DNA of 39,793 nt, taken from assembly GCA_017479705.1 (NCBI GenBank), contig JAFVCA010000015.1:1-39793 (forward strand). The letters run 5' to 3'. This document shows positions 23,326 through 31,267 of this stretch, one piece after another; position 1 is the first letter of the stretch; each line of letters begins with the position of its first letter. The notes beneath the pieces were generated by a model, which was given only the letters and a program-made list of their open reading frames with translations, did not search any database and was not told the origin of the DNA. Both the position numbers and the translations under genes were made by a program. The DNA comes from Bacteroidales bacterium. GTDB taxonomy: Bacteria; Bacteroidota; Bacteroidia; Bacteroidales; P3.

Positions 23326-23841
23326 AGTTGAACTATTTTGGGGGTTAATAACTTCTGGTTTTTCTCCCTGCACCACGGTCAGGGTCATGCGACCGCCCAC
23401 CTTGACGGTCGGGGAGGGCAAGCCCTCCGACAGGCGCATGGCGTTACGGTTGGCACCGATGGCGCAGATGCTGCACTCCAGCAGCTCCGCCTTCGTTACC
23501 GTCGGGCCTATCTGTCCGGGCAGCTTCAGGTCGTCGCTTTCGTCGATGCCGAGAATGTTGAAGCCGATGCTGCAACATTTGAGGATGCCTTCGTCAACCT
23601 TGCGTGCCACCTCCTGGGCGAAGGGGTCGCCTTCGTCGAACTTGGCGGTGGCCAGTAGCTGGCCATCCTTCTCGCGCACGTTCTCCCACGTACCTATGGG
23701 AAGCAGCCCGTACTCATGGCTGTACAGCATCACCGGGTTCTTCAGGAACTGTTCCCTCCCGATACCCGAGGTCAGCACACGGTAGCCGTAGCCGTTCACG
23801 CTTTCGTCGGTCAATACGAATGTGTGTTTCTTCTTAGCCAT
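22897..23841 (-). CDS. Prohead protease fused to a scaffold domain
   Basis: The ATG at 23841 gives 314 residues. The N-terminal 170 residues are an HK97-type prohead protease: GYGYRVLTSGIGREQFLKNP, MLYSHEYGLLPIG (His42) and KCCSIGFN (Ser91) are the expected catalytic His and Ser regions. The C-terminal 142 residues hold a coiled coil (NQLQQQVQQLTETNQTLTQE) and an alpha-helical end, a scaffold. A good internal start exists at 23325, so the same gene can also make free scaffold, as genes I and Z of Mu or C and Nu3 of lambda do. The protease matures the prohead before packaging. Confidence 0.85.
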   Translation of the reverse strand: MAKKKHTFVLTDESVNGYGYRVLTSGIGREQFLKNPVMLYSHEYGLLPIGTWENVREKDGQLLATAKFDEGDPFAQEVARKVDEGILKCCSIGFNILGIDESDDLKLPGQIGPTVTKAELLECSICAIGANRNAMRLSEGLPSPTVKVGGRMTLTVVQGEKPEVINPQNSSTMTEQEPNQMNQLQQQVQQLTETNQTLTQERDQARTELQNVRSAEIDALLTAAVNDGRISEAERPQWKELMNVAPENARAALAKLNPRTSLSQMLESQKGKGEFAGKSWQELDRAGKLSAFKAADPEAFKNLYRETFGTDYKE

Positions 23842-23998
23842 TGGGCAGGATGATTTTGTTTTTCTGTGCAAGGTTCCACTCCGCAGCCGTGCTGCCTTTC
23901 TTCCGGCAGAACTGCACACTCTTTGTTACGTTGTCCATGTAGAGGCACCCGGATCCGCGCCGGTGCGCTCTGAAAATGCTTTGATGTTTACGGTTCAT
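23834..23998 (-). CDS. Small protein of unknown function, first gene of the late head-tail operon
   Basis: The 54-residue frame starts at the ATG at 23998 (MNRKHQSIFRAHRRGSGCLY) and overlaps the protease start by 8 bp, so it is probably translated with it. It is strongly basic at the N-terminus, with two Cys and no recognisable fold. It sits about 30 bases after the expected start of the operon transcript. It may be a small regulator or leader peptide. I do not recognise a family. Confidence 0.5.
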   Translation of the reverse strand: MNRKHQSIFRAHRRGSGCLYMDNVTKSVQFCRKKGSTAAEWNLAQKNKIILPNG

Positions 23999-24034
23999 AT
24001 CGGTCAGTATTTGGGTTGCCACTGAAATTTTTTG

Positions 24035-24144
24035 CAAAATTACTATGCCATCAGCGAACAGACCCTAAAATCTCTTACCCTTGGAGACTTTCTCTTACCC
24101 TTCGCACAAACACCCCTCTAATCGCGCGAGAGGGGCTAATTTTG
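24035..24144. promoter_or_regulatory. Divergent late promoters with shared repeats
   Basis: The minus strand has TAATTTTG at 24042-24035 and the plus strand has TAATTTTG at 24137-24144. They drive the head-tail operon and the packaging operon respectively. Neither has TTTG at the -33 position, which suggests that an activator is needed. Between them TCTCTTACCCTT occurs twice (24071-24082, 24091-24102), at similar distances from both promoters, and a palindrome CCCCTCT/AGAGGGG (24114-24120, 24129-24135) overlaps the -10 to -35 area of the plus promoter. These are likely binding sites for the late activator, the counterpart of Mu C or Mor. Confidence 0.6.
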
Positions 24145-24162
24145 CACCAAAATTCGTTTTCT

Positions 24163-24648
24163 ATGGCAAAACAAGAACAACCAACCACAATCAAAAAGCC
24201 CCGGAAGAACCAGCTCGACAAAGAGCGCGAGCTGGCACGGTTTTATTACTTCCAAGGCGATAGCCAGAAGGCTATCGCCGAACGTATCGGTGTATCGGCC
24301 CAGTCCGTAAACAAATGGGTCAAGGATGGAGGATGGGAGGGGCTTCGTGCCGCCAAGACCATCAGCCGCAAGGAACTTGTCATCAAGATGCTCCAGAAGA
24401 TAAACGAGCGTCTCGATGCCGACGACTGGACCGCTGACGAAATCATCAAGGCCGCCAAGGCGGTGGAGAAACTCGACAAGGACACCAACGTCGTAACCAT
24501 CATGGAGGTCTTTACATCCTTTGGCAACTGGCTCGCCGCACGGATGCAAATCGACCCGGAACTTACCCCAGATACGGTCCGGGTCATAACCAAGTACCAG
24601 GAAATATTTGTCGGCGAGATGATGTCCGCCTACAAGCCGAACCATTAA
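24163..24648 (+). CDS. Terminase small subunit-like DNA-binding protein
   Basis: The ATG at 24163 starts MAKQEQPTTIKKPRKNQLDK and is preceded by the plus promoter about 20 bases upstream. Residues about 28-60 (FQGDSQKAIAERIGVSAQSV, then NKWVKDGGWEGLRAAKTI) form an HTH of the type found in small terminases (DUF1804/Gp27-like). The helical rest ends in a Met-rich tail. It lies 12 bp before the large terminase gene. It should recognise pac DNA and load the large subunit. Length (161 residues) fits the family. Confidence 0.8.
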   Translation: MAKQEQPTTIKKPRKNQLDKERELARFYYFQGDSQKAIAERIGVSAQSVNKWVKDGGWEGLRAAKTISRKELVIKMLQKINERLDADDWTADEIIKAAKAVEKLDKDTNVVTIMEVFTSFGNWLAARMQIDPELTPDTVRVITKYQEIFVGEMMSAYKPNH

Positions 24649-24660
24649 CCCTTATTCACC

Positions 24661-26211
24661 ATGCCCACAGTAAGCAAGGAAGCCCTCGAACGCTGGAAAG
24701 CGCATGTGGAATACGTCAAGTCCGTCACCACGACGGCCAACGCGGTCTATGCCAGGGAAACCAAGGAACAGCAGTTGAAGCGCAAGGAACGCGCCGTAAA
24801 GGACTACAACTTCTTTGTGCAGACCTATTTCCCGCACTACTGCACCGACAAGGCCACAGGCAAACTCACACCCTGCGCCAGCTTCCATATCAAGGCAGCC
24901 CGCTATATCCTGGACAACCCCCAGCTGCTGGCGGTCTTCATGTGGCCCCGTGGTCACGCCAAGTCCACCCACATGGGTGTCTTCATCCCCATGTGGCTCA
25001 AAATCCAGAAGACACCCACCATCCACTGCCTCGCCCTTGCCGGCAAAAGTGAGGACAGTGCCATCCGGCTGCTTTCCGACCTTCAGGCCGAGCTGCAATA
25101 CAACCAGCTTTATGAACACGACTTTGGCCGACAGTACAAAGCCGGTAGTTGGTCGGTGGGTGAGTTCACCACACAAGACGGCACCTCGTTCCACGCCATC
25201 GGTCGCGGCCAGTCGCCCCGTGGCCTCCGCGACCGCCAGAACCGCCCCGACTATATCATCTGCGACGACCTCGACGATGACGAACTCAGCCGCAACCCCG
25301 CCCGCGTGGAAGCCGCCACAGAGTGGACCCGCGAGGCACTCATGGGTACCTTCGGTGCCGAGGGTGGCCGCTTCATCATGGTGGGCAACCTCATCAGCAA
25401 ATGCTCCATTTTGGCCAACATCATGGAAACGCCGGGAGTCCACGTCAGCCGTGTCAACGTCTATGACAAAGACGGCAACCCCGCATGGCCTGAATACTGG
25501 ACTAAGGAACGCATCGAGGCCAAGCGCATTCTTGTCGGGTACCGCGCCTTTGAAAAGGAGTACATGAACAACCCCATCACCCTTGGCGCCGTCTTCCGCC
25601 AGGAGGACATTGTGTTCGGCAAGATGCTGCCACGCCTCCAGCAGTATGTGCAGCTTATCTGTTACACCGACCCCTCCTGGAAGGCCACCAAACAAGCCGA
25701 CTACAAGGCCACCATGCTTGTGGGTAAGACCAAGACCGGCGAATACCATCTTCTCAAAGCATACGCCGACCAAACCTCGGTCTCCAATATGATTGAATGG
25801 TACTACTCCATAGAAAAATATGTAGACGGGCGTGTGCCGGTGTACTACTATATGGAGGCCAATATGCTCCAGGAACTGCTTCTTGAAGAAGTCCGCAAGC
25901 AGGGTGTGGCTCGTGGGCACGTTATCCCCATCAAAAAAGACAGCCGCAAAAAGCCGGACAAGTTTGCGCGTATCGAAGCCATGCAACCCCTCTTCGAGCA
26001 GCACCTGGTCATATTCAATCAGGAGGAAAAGGACACCCCCGGTATGCAGGTGCTTGTCGAGCAACTGCTGGCCACCGAACGCGGAAGCCGTATGCACGAC
26101 GACGCACCAGATGCCCTTGAAAGTGCCATCTGGATGATTGACCGCCGTTGGGGGCATACCGCCGAAAATATCACCACAGTAATTCCCACCAAGTCAAATA
26201 GGAGGTATTAG
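24661..26211 (+). CDS. Terminase large subunit (Mu Gp28-like)
   Basis: The 516-residue protein has the ATPase motifs WPRGHAKST (residues 95-103, Walker A type) and YIICDDLDDD (198-207, Walker B), and a C-terminal nuclease with YTDPSW (Asp337) and HDDAPDALE (479-487). It cuts and translocates phage DNA into proheads. Mu-like phages package headful from the integrated copies, so host DNA flanks the ends. It begins the packaging block on the strand opposite to the rest of the late genes. Confidence 0.92.
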   Translation: MPTVSKEALERWKAHVEYVKSVTTTANAVYARETKEQQLKRKERAVKDYNFFVQTYFPHYCTDKATGKLTPCASFHIKAARYILDNPQLLAVFMWPRGHAKSTHMGVFIPMWLKIQKTPTIHCLALAGKSEDSAIRLLSDLQAELQYNQLYEHDFGRQYKAGSWSVGEFTTQDGTSFHAIGRGQSPRGLRDRQNRPDYIICDDLDDDELSRNPARVEAATEWTREALMGTFGAEGGRFIMVGNLISKCSILANIMETPGVHVSRVNVYDKDGNPAWPEYWTKERIEAKRILVGYRAFEKEYMNNPITLGAVFRQEDIVFGKMLPRLQQYVQLICYTDPSWKATKQADYKATMLVGKTKTGEYHLLKAYADQTSVSNMIEWYYSIEKYVDGRVPVYYYMEANMLQELLLEEVRKQGVARGHVIPIKKDSRKKPDKFARIEAMQPLFEQHLVIFNQEEKDTPGMQVLVEQLLATERGSRMHDDAPDALESAIWMIDRRWGHTAENITTVIPTKSNRRY

Positions 26212-26213
26212 CT

Positions 26214-26630
26214 ATGTTTATCACCAAGGATGAAATCAAGACCCATCTGTACGACTATCAGATTGACCAAATAACCGACGATGACGACACCATCGTTGCT
26301 TCGGCTATTGACACCGCCGTCGCCGAGGTCAAGTCCTACCTCGCCAACCGCTACGACGTGGCCACCATCTTCGCACAGACCGGCACCGACCGCTCCGCTC
26401 TCATCGTGGAACACGTCAAGGTCTGCGCCGTCTATCACCTGCTGCTTCTCTGCAACGTGGATGCCATCTACGAACGCTACGAGAAAGCCTACGACCGCAC
26501 CATCGAATTCCTCAAAAAGGTGGCCGACGGCCTTCTCTCGCCCGATCTGCCCTACCTTCAGACCGACACGGGCACCCCGGTAGGCACCATCCAGCTCAAG
26601 TCCAACCCCAAATTCACACACAGTTTTTAA
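26214..26630 (+). CDS. Gp36-like head-tail protein (DUF1320)
   Basis: The 138-residue protein (MFITKDEIKTHLYDYQIDQI, then IDTAVAEVKSYLANRYDVAT, VKVCAVYHLLLLCNVDAIYE, DRTIEFLKKVADGLLS) is clearly of the DUF1320 / Mu Gp36 family, a head-tail connector protein with an all-helical core. Its position between terminase and portal differs from Mu, where gp36 lies after the head genes. It starts 2 bp after the terminase stop. Confidence 0.82.
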   Translation: MFITKDEIKTHLYDYQIDQITDDDDTIVASAIDTAVAEVKSYLANRYDVATIFAQTGTDRSALIVEHVKVCAVYHLLLLCNVDAIYERYEKAYDRTIEFLKKVADGLLSPDLPYLQTDTGTPVGTIQLKSNPKFTHSF

Positions 26631-26633
26631 GCC

Positions 26634-27947
26634 ATGGCAAAGAAGAATAAGAACAAGACCGGCACCCCAAGCCGGGAGAAATTCATCGCAGCGGTCATCA
26701 AGAGCCGCACACCCATCGTCCACCGCAAAGACATTTCCGACTGGCAACGTGCCAAGCAAGCCGCCCTCCGCGTCGATGCCCCACGTTTCAGCCAGCTTCA
26801 GGAACTCTTCGACTACATCATGGATGATGCCCACCTCTCTTCACAGGTGCAGCTGCGCAAGTCCAAGGTGCTGCGCTCCGAGTTTGCCCTGGTGAACGAA
26901 AGCGGCGACACCGACGACCAGGCAACCGAGGTTCTCAAAAACATGCCGGCAACCCGCCACCTCATCAATGCCGTCCTCGATGCCCAGCTTTACGGCTACA
27001 CCCTTGCGGAACTCGACCCGCATCCCGACAACCCCGACCCCCTGGGCGTCGCCGTCATCGACCGCCGACACATCGACCCGCGCAATGGCTTTGTCCTCAT
27101 CGACACCTCCGACACCACCGGCATACCCTATCGCGAGCTGCGCGAATATGGCACCTATCTCCTCGAGTTCCGTGGCGAAGGCCTCGGCATTCTCGACAAG
27201 GCCGTGCCCCATGTCCTCTTCAAACGCTTTGCCCAGAGCTGCTGGAGTGAGTTCTGCGAAGTCTGCGGTATGCCTCCCCGTGTCATCAAGACCAACACCC
27301 AGGACCCGAACTTACGCGACAAGTATCTGGAGATGCTCTCCAACTACGGCTCCGGGGCCAACGGCGTCATCGACATTGACGATGAAATGATTTTCGTGGC
27401 CACCAACGCCTCCAACGGCGAAGCATACGAGAACCTCATCCGGCTTTGCTCCAACGAACTTTCCCTGCTTATCAACGGCGCAGTCCTCGGTCAGGACACC
27501 CGCTACGGATCCAACTCCAAGGAACAGACCTCCACCGACCTCAACGATGAAATCGTGGAGGCCGATATGGCAGCCGTCGAGGTGGCCATGAACACCATCG
27601 TGCTGCCCGCACTGGTGGCACTGGCACTCGTTCCCGCTGGACTTCGTTTCAAGTTCCAGGAACAGGAGGATGCCACCCAGCTCTTCAACCAGACCATGCA
27701 AGCCGCCCAGTATTTCGACATCGACCCCGAATGGGTGAAGGAGAAGTTCGGCATTGAAGTCATCGGTCCCCGTGCCGTCGGCGGCCTCGGCTCACCGGCT
27801 GGCAACGACGGCGATGATGAAAAGCCCAAACAGGGCAAGAAACAAGCCCCACAGGGCAAAGAAAACGACGAAGACGAGGAAACGCCCAAGGGCGAGAAGA
27901 AAACGCGACAGAACGCCTATTCTCCCGACTTCGACCCTTTCGTTTGA
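26634..27947 (+). CDS. Portal protein (DUF935, Mu Gp29-like)
   Basis: The 437-residue protein has FDYIMDDAHLSSQVQLRKSK, LDAQLYGYTLAELDPH and the RFAQSCWSEFCEVCGMPPRV region typical of DUF935 portals. The C-terminus is a charged, disordered tail (DGDDEKPKQGKKQAPQGKEN). The portal forms the dodecameric vertex for DNA entry and tail joining. It is coupled to the MuF gene by a TTGA overlap. Confidence 0.9.
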   Translation: MAKKNKNKTGTPSREKFIAAVIKSRTPIVHRKDISDWQRAKQAALRVDAPRFSQLQELFDYIMDDAHLSSQVQLRKSKVLRSEFALVNESGDTDDQATEVLKNMPATRHLINAVLDAQLYGYTLAELDPHPDNPDPLGVAVIDRRHIDPRNGFVLIDTSDTTGIPYRELREYGTYLLEFRGEGLGILDKAVPHVLFKRFAQSCWSEFCEVCGMPPRVIKTNTQDPNLRDKYLEMLSNYGSGANGVIDIDDEMIFVATNASNGEAYENLIRLCSNELSLLINGAVLGQDTRYGSNSKEQTSTDLNDEIVEADMAAVEVAMNTIVLPALVALALVPAGLRFKFQEQEDATQLFNQTMQAAQYFDIDPEWVKEKFGIEVIGPRAVGGLGSPAGNDGDDEKPKQGKKQAPQGKENDEDEETPKGEKKTRQNAYSPDFDPFV

Positions 27948-29116
27948 GGGCTGGCACCAACCCCAGCCCGCGCATCATCGCCACCTCCGCTCTCGATCGC
28001 CTCTACCAGATTGACAACCCAGCGGAACTTAAAGAGTGCTTAAACGACTTTCTAACGGCGGTTAAAGGGTCTTTCAGAACGCTCTCCAAAAAAGACGAAG
28101 ACGCTCTTATTGCCGCCGTAACAACTGGCGACAAACCCATCAGCCCGGAACTATACCAACGCTACGCCGACAACTTCCGCCGTGCCGTGGATGCCGTTCC
28201 CATCGGCGACACCGACCTCTCCGCACAGTGGCACGCCAACGTCAGCCGGTTTGCGGCATACAAGGCTTACCACGCCACCGAGGAACTGCGCCGCATTGCA
28301 GAGGAAGAAGACGGTGATATGGCTTTCCTCCGCGCAACCCTGCACAAATACAACCGCTACCAGGCCGCCGAGTATAACACCGCCGTGGCTCGCGCCCGCA
28401 CGGGTAAACAGTGGCAGCAGTTCGACGAACCAGACAACCGCCGACTGTTCCCCTGCATCAAATGGCTGCCATCACGCTCGGCAACTCCACGCGAGGAACA
28501 CATGCCTTTCTATAACCGCGTATGGCCGAAGGATGACCCGTTCTGGACCTACAACCAGCCCGGCACCCTCTGGAACTGCAAATGCGACTGGGAACAGACC
28601 GACGAGGAACCCACCGACGGCAACCCCGACCGTCGCATTGTGAAGCCGGGCCTCGACCAGAACCCAGCCACCTCCGGGCAGATATTCACCGACACCGCCG
28701 CCTACATTAAGAAGGCACCAAAGAATGACGCCTTCTATATGGACTTAAACAGTAGGGGGGCTTCCGAAATGCGCCATCAAACCATCCCGGAGGTTAAGGT
28801 TCAAACCTCAATAGGGGAGGTGAAAGTCGACTCCTGGCACTATGATGAAGCCGCAAAGTCCAACACCCACGATGACTTCTACTATCTGAAAAACGAGGTG
28901 GCCAAACGTCTCGACTACTACCTGCCAAAGTTCCATTATGACGGCCCCGAACCGTTGCTGAGGCATAACAACGAAAAAGGGAAACCGGGCAGACGCAAAC
29001 GCCACGGCGTACAGATGCACAAATTCAGCAACGATATGTTCGGCCATACCTTTGTGGTTAAGGTTCTGGAAATGGGAAGTGGGGAACTAAAGGCCTGGAC
29101 TACTTACATAGAATAG
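27944..29116 (+). CDS. MuF-type minor head protein with additional C-terminal domain
   Basis: The start is a TTG overlapping the portal stop (TTGA); no early ATG exists. Residues about 1-260 are a MuF/Gp30-like head morphogenesis protein, with AKAYHATEELRRIA-type helices and a late Cys pattern (PGTLWNCKCDWEQT). After about residue 265 comes an extra basic domain of about 115 residues (VKVDSWHYDEAAKSNTHDDF, then LRHNNEKGKPGRRKRHG and FGHTFVVKVLEMGSGELKAW). Such C-terminal additions on MuF proteins of temperate phages are often toxin domains, including RelE/EndoU/Barnase-like nucleases. The small alpha/beta appearance with conserved-looking His and basic residues fits this, but I cannot name the fold with certainty. 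No obvious immunity gene follows. Confidence 0.75.
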   Translation: MRAGTNPSPRIIATSALDRLYQIDNPAELKECLNDFLTAVKGSFRTLSKKDEDALIAAVTTGDKPISPELYQRYADNFRRAVDAVPIGDTDLSAQWHANVSRFAAYKAYHATEELRRIAEEEDGDMAFLRATLHKYNRYQAAEYNTAVARARTGKQWQQFDEPDNRRLFPCIKWLPSRSATPREEHMPFYNRVWPKDDPFWTYNQPGTLWNCKCDWEQTDEEPTDGNPDRRIVKPGLDQNPATSGQIFTDTAAYIKKAPKNDAFYMDLNSRGASEMRHQTIPEVKVQTSIGEVKVDSWHYDEAAKSNTHDDFYYLKNEVAKRLDYYLPKFHYDGPEPLLRHNNEKGKPGRRKRHGVQMHKFSNDMFGHTFVVKVLEMGSGELKAWTTYIE

Positions 29117-29173
29117 AAAAAAGCCACAGAACGAGGATCTGTAACACCTATAGTTCCATGACTTTTCTGGATG

Positions 29174-29204
29174 CAAAGATACAACCTTTTTTGAAACTGG
29201 CAAA
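29174..29204 (-). promoter_or_regulatory. Antisense promoter facing the 3' end of the MuF gene
   Basis: On the minus strand TTTG (29204-29201) and TATCTTTG (29181-29174) are spaced by 19 bp, an excellent consensus match. It lies in the only sizeable gap of the packaging block (29117-29220) and points leftward into the MuF gene. There is no minus-strand gene downstream, so it would make an antisense RNA to the region encoding the extra C-terminal domain. Confidence 0.5.
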
Positions 29205-29220
29205 ATATTTTTTAATAATC

Positions 29221-29667
29221 ATGGAAATTCAAGACTTTAGCCACCACCTCGAGGGCATAGAAGCCGCCATAAAAAGACAGCTTGAACGCGACTTGCCGAA
29301 GAAATTGGGCAACCTCGCCGTGCGTATGTTCAAGGAGAATTTCCAGAAGGAGAGTTTCTTCGGTCGCGCCTGGCAGGAGGTCAAACGCCGCCTCCAGGGT
29401 GCCAAGGGTGCTGCCGGTCAGCGCAAGATACTCACCGGCCCCACCGGCAACCTCGGGCGCTCCATACAGTTCACCCCTCGCGACGGCTCCGTTACCATCG
29501 AAAGCGACCTGCCTTATTCCTCTGCCCATAACGAGGGCACAACCAATGCCGGGCGTTCCCACAATGTCCGCATCCCCCAGCGTCGCTTCATCGGCGAAAG
29601 CCCGGAACTGACCGCCGCCATTGAGAAGAAAATAACAGAAGAAATCAGTAAAGCACTCAACAAATGA
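29221..29667 (+). CDS. Virion morphogenesis protein (gpG/tail completion S-like)
   Basis: The ATG at 29221 gives 148 residues. LPKKLGNLAVRMFKENFQKE, then FFGRAWQEVKRR, LTGPTGNLGRSIQFTPRDGS and YSSAHNEGTTNAGRSHNVRI and PQRRFIGESPEL are the hallmarks of the phage virion morphogenesis family (Mu gpG, P2 gpS-like). It helps connect heads and tails. It overlaps the next gene by 4 bp. Confidence 0.87.
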   Translation: MEIQDFSHHLEGIEAAIKRQLERDLPKKLGNLAVRMFKENFQKESFFGRAWQEVKRRLQGAKGAAGQRKILTGPTGNLGRSIQFTPRDGSVTIESDLPYSSAHNEGTTNAGRSHNVRIPQRRFIGESPELTAAIEKKITEEISKALNK

Positions 29668-30155
29668 AACAGATTTTCCTTTCCATCCAAGACCGGCTTT
29701 CCACCATGGTACCGGCACTCCGTTACATCGACAAGAACTGGAACCAGCTCAATATGCCACAGCCCCCGGTGCAATGGCCCTGCTGCCTTATCGACCTCGA
29801 CAATATCGACTATTCCCAGACCTCCAGTTCCGACCGGCTGGCCAGTGCCACCATCAACCTCATGGTGGCCACCCAGCACACTGTCCGCTCTTCGGCAAAG
29901 GCCACAACCAAGGCCGACGCTTACGACATCCTCGATGTCCTGGAGAGCGTTATGGAAGCCCTCGAAGGGTGGCGTGTCCCATCCACCACACAGGCGCTCA
30001 CCCGCACCCGCCTCGCCAAGGCCTACTCCGACCAGTCCTACGACGTGTACACCCTCACCTTCACCACCGCATGGGTCGAACAGGTAACAGAAGAGGGCGA
30101 GACCGTCAATGCCTCGCCCTCTATCAATGTGCGCCTGGTACTGCCTTCAGAATAG
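29664..30155 (+). CDS. Probable tail terminator or Gp37-like protein
   Basis: The 163-residue protein (MKQIFLSIQDRLSTMVPALR, then RYIDKNWNQLNMPQPPVQWP, LIDLDNIDYSQTSSSD, INLMVATQHTV, YDVYTLTFTTAWVEQV) has the alpha-beta pattern of tail terminator / minor tail proteins that follow gpG genes. Mu has Gp37 in an equivalent place. It is the last gene of the packaging block and its end overlaps the convergent early operon by 9 bp. Confidence 0.65.
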   Translation: MKQIFLSIQDRLSTMVPALRYIDKNWNQLNMPQPPVQWPCCLIDLDNIDYSQTSSSDRLASATINLMVATQHTVRSSAKATTKADAYDILDVLESVMEALEGWRVPSTTQALTRTRLAKAYSDQSYDVYTLTFTTAWVEQVTEEGETVNASPSINVRLVLPSE

Positions 30156-30395
30156 CTTCCCTTGTGCCGGGTCTTCCCACTTGCCGTGTGCCTTTTCTTC
30201 CTCCTCGAGCAGCCTTTCCAGGTTGCTCGTGCTTATTATCTTCATGTAGTGGCTGTAGCTTACCGGATAGACCGGGTAGATGTACAGCCGGTGTATTTTC
30301 GCGTATGAGGACATAACGTCAGGGTCGTAGTGCTCGTTGGTGAGCGCCACGATTTTCTTGTACATCCGCAGTTTGTTTACCCTGTTGTATGCCAT
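30147..30395 (-). CDS. Small protein at the end of the early operon, unknown
   Basis: The 82-residue protein (MAYNRVNKLRMYKKIVALTN, then RLYIYPVYPVSYSHYMKIIS) is Tyr-rich and basic and ends in a helical acidic tail. I do not recognise it. It is the last gene of the minus-strand early block, 1 bp after the stop of the preceding gene, and overlaps the convergent packaging operon by 9 bp. Similar small genes at this place in Bacteroidota Mu-like phages have no known function. Confidence 0.6.
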   Translation of the reverse strand: MAYNRVNKLRMYKKIVALTNEHYDPDVMSSYAKIHRLYIYPVYPVSYSHYMKIISTSNLERLLEEEEKAHGKWEDPAQGKLF

Positions 30396-30396
30396 C

Positions 30397-30765
30397 TTAT
30401 TTCTCCAGATAATAATCCCGTTGCTCCGTGAGGTTCGCTCTCATCAGCGTGAGGTACTGCATACGCTGCCGGTCTATCTCGGCCAGCATCCAGTAGCCCA
30501 GACTCAACTCAAACGGCTGGAACCCGCTCACCAGGTCGCCCACCGTGGTGAACAATGCCAAGCTCTCCAGCTCGCCAAACGTCAGACTGTTCCCCTTGGC
30601 CTTCAGCGTCGGCACCTTGGCCGCCATCCGAAGTATCAGGGCCCGCAGCGCATCGCGGTACTGAACCTCTGGGAACGTTACACCCGCAAGGGCATTGCAA
30701 CAATTTTGTGCTATCGTTGCAACGCCCTTGTATTGGTCGCGGGTCAGTTTCAGCTTGATTTTCAT
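30397..30765 (-). CDS. Early protein of unknown function
   Basis: The 122-residue protein starts MKIKLKLTRDQYKGVATIAQ and is helical throughout (LRALILRMAAKVPTLKAKGN, then LTFGELESLALFTTVGDLVS). It overlaps the gene upstream by 4 bp. No DNA-binding motif is clear. A position late in the early operon is where Mu encodes Mor, the middle-gene activator, but this protein does not look like Mor. The function remains unknown. Confidence 0.6.
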   Translation of the reverse strand: MKIKLKLTRDQYKGVATIAQNCCNALAGVTFPEVQYRDALRALILRMAAKVPTLKAKGNSLTFGELESLALFTTVGDLVSGFQPFELSLGYWMLAEIDRQRMQYLTLMRANLTEQRDYYLEK

Positions 30766-30980
30766 GTCAGCGCCATGTAATCGCCGTTCAACGTCGGTCC
30801 CTGGTGTATCTTGCCCTCTTCCCCGAGACTCAGCATCGCCGCCTCAAGGTCGGCACGGAGCTCCGCTTTGAACTCCATCGCGGTTGTGAAGTGCGGTTCT
30901 ATGCCTTTCGCTTTTTTGCGAGTTTCCACCCTCGCCAGTACATCCTGGATATACTCTTTCAAATGTTCTTTTGCTGTCAT
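30762..30980 (-). CDS. Small helical early protein, unknown
   Basis: The ATG at 30980 gives 72 residues (MTAKEHLKEYIQDVLARVET, then KAKGIEPHFTTAMEFKAELR, EAAMLSLGEEGKIHQGPTLN). A TTG two codons upstream is possible. The protein is mostly helical with alternating charges. It overlaps the 30397-30765 gene by 4 bp, which indicates coupled translation. No family is recognised. Confidence 0.6.
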   Translation of the reverse strand: MTAKEHLKEYIQDVLARVETRKKAKGIEPHFTTAMEFKAELRADLEAAMLSLGEEGKIHQGPTLNGDYMALT

Positions 30981-30986
30981 AACCAA

Positions 30987-31250
30987 TCATTTTATAATTA
31001 AGAGAATTACCATCAGTTGAATGCCCTGCCCGATAAGGCCACCCAGCAGCCCCGCCGCACAGTCTAACCAGTCCCATGCCGACCAGTTCCACTCTCGCAG
31101 GGGCTTGCCGTCATTGCCATAGCTGTGGTGTACGTCTTTGAACTCCATCCCGGCTATGCACCCTATGCCCATCAGCAGCGTGCCGAACATCGACACTACC
31201 ATCACCCCCACAAGGTGCTTCCACCGGTTGCTTTCCTTTAGCAATTTCAT
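30987..31250 (-). CDS. Small two-span membrane protein
   Basis: The ATG at 31250 is preferred over longer starts because it follows the previous gene stop by 17 bp. The 87 residues contain two hydrophobic segments (HLVGVMVVSMFGTLLMGIGC and LLGGLIGQGIQLMVILLIIK) around a polar loop (HHSYGNDGKPLREWNW), so both ends would be cytoplasmic. Membrane proteins of this kind are frequent in the early region of Bacteroidota Mu-like phages. Host takeover or superinfection roles are possible but not shown. Confidence 0.65.
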   Translation of the reverse strand: MKLLKESNRWKHLVGVMVVSMFGTLLMGIGCIAGMEFKDVHHSYGNDGKPLREWNWSAWDWLDCAAGLLGGLIGQGIQLMVILLIIK

Positions 31251-31267
31251 TGTTCTCTGTTTTTTAG

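Noticed and set aside
24652-26157. A 501-residue minus-strand protein opposite the large terminase
   Set aside because: It is a shadow frame of the terminase gene, which has clear ATPase and nuclease motifs.
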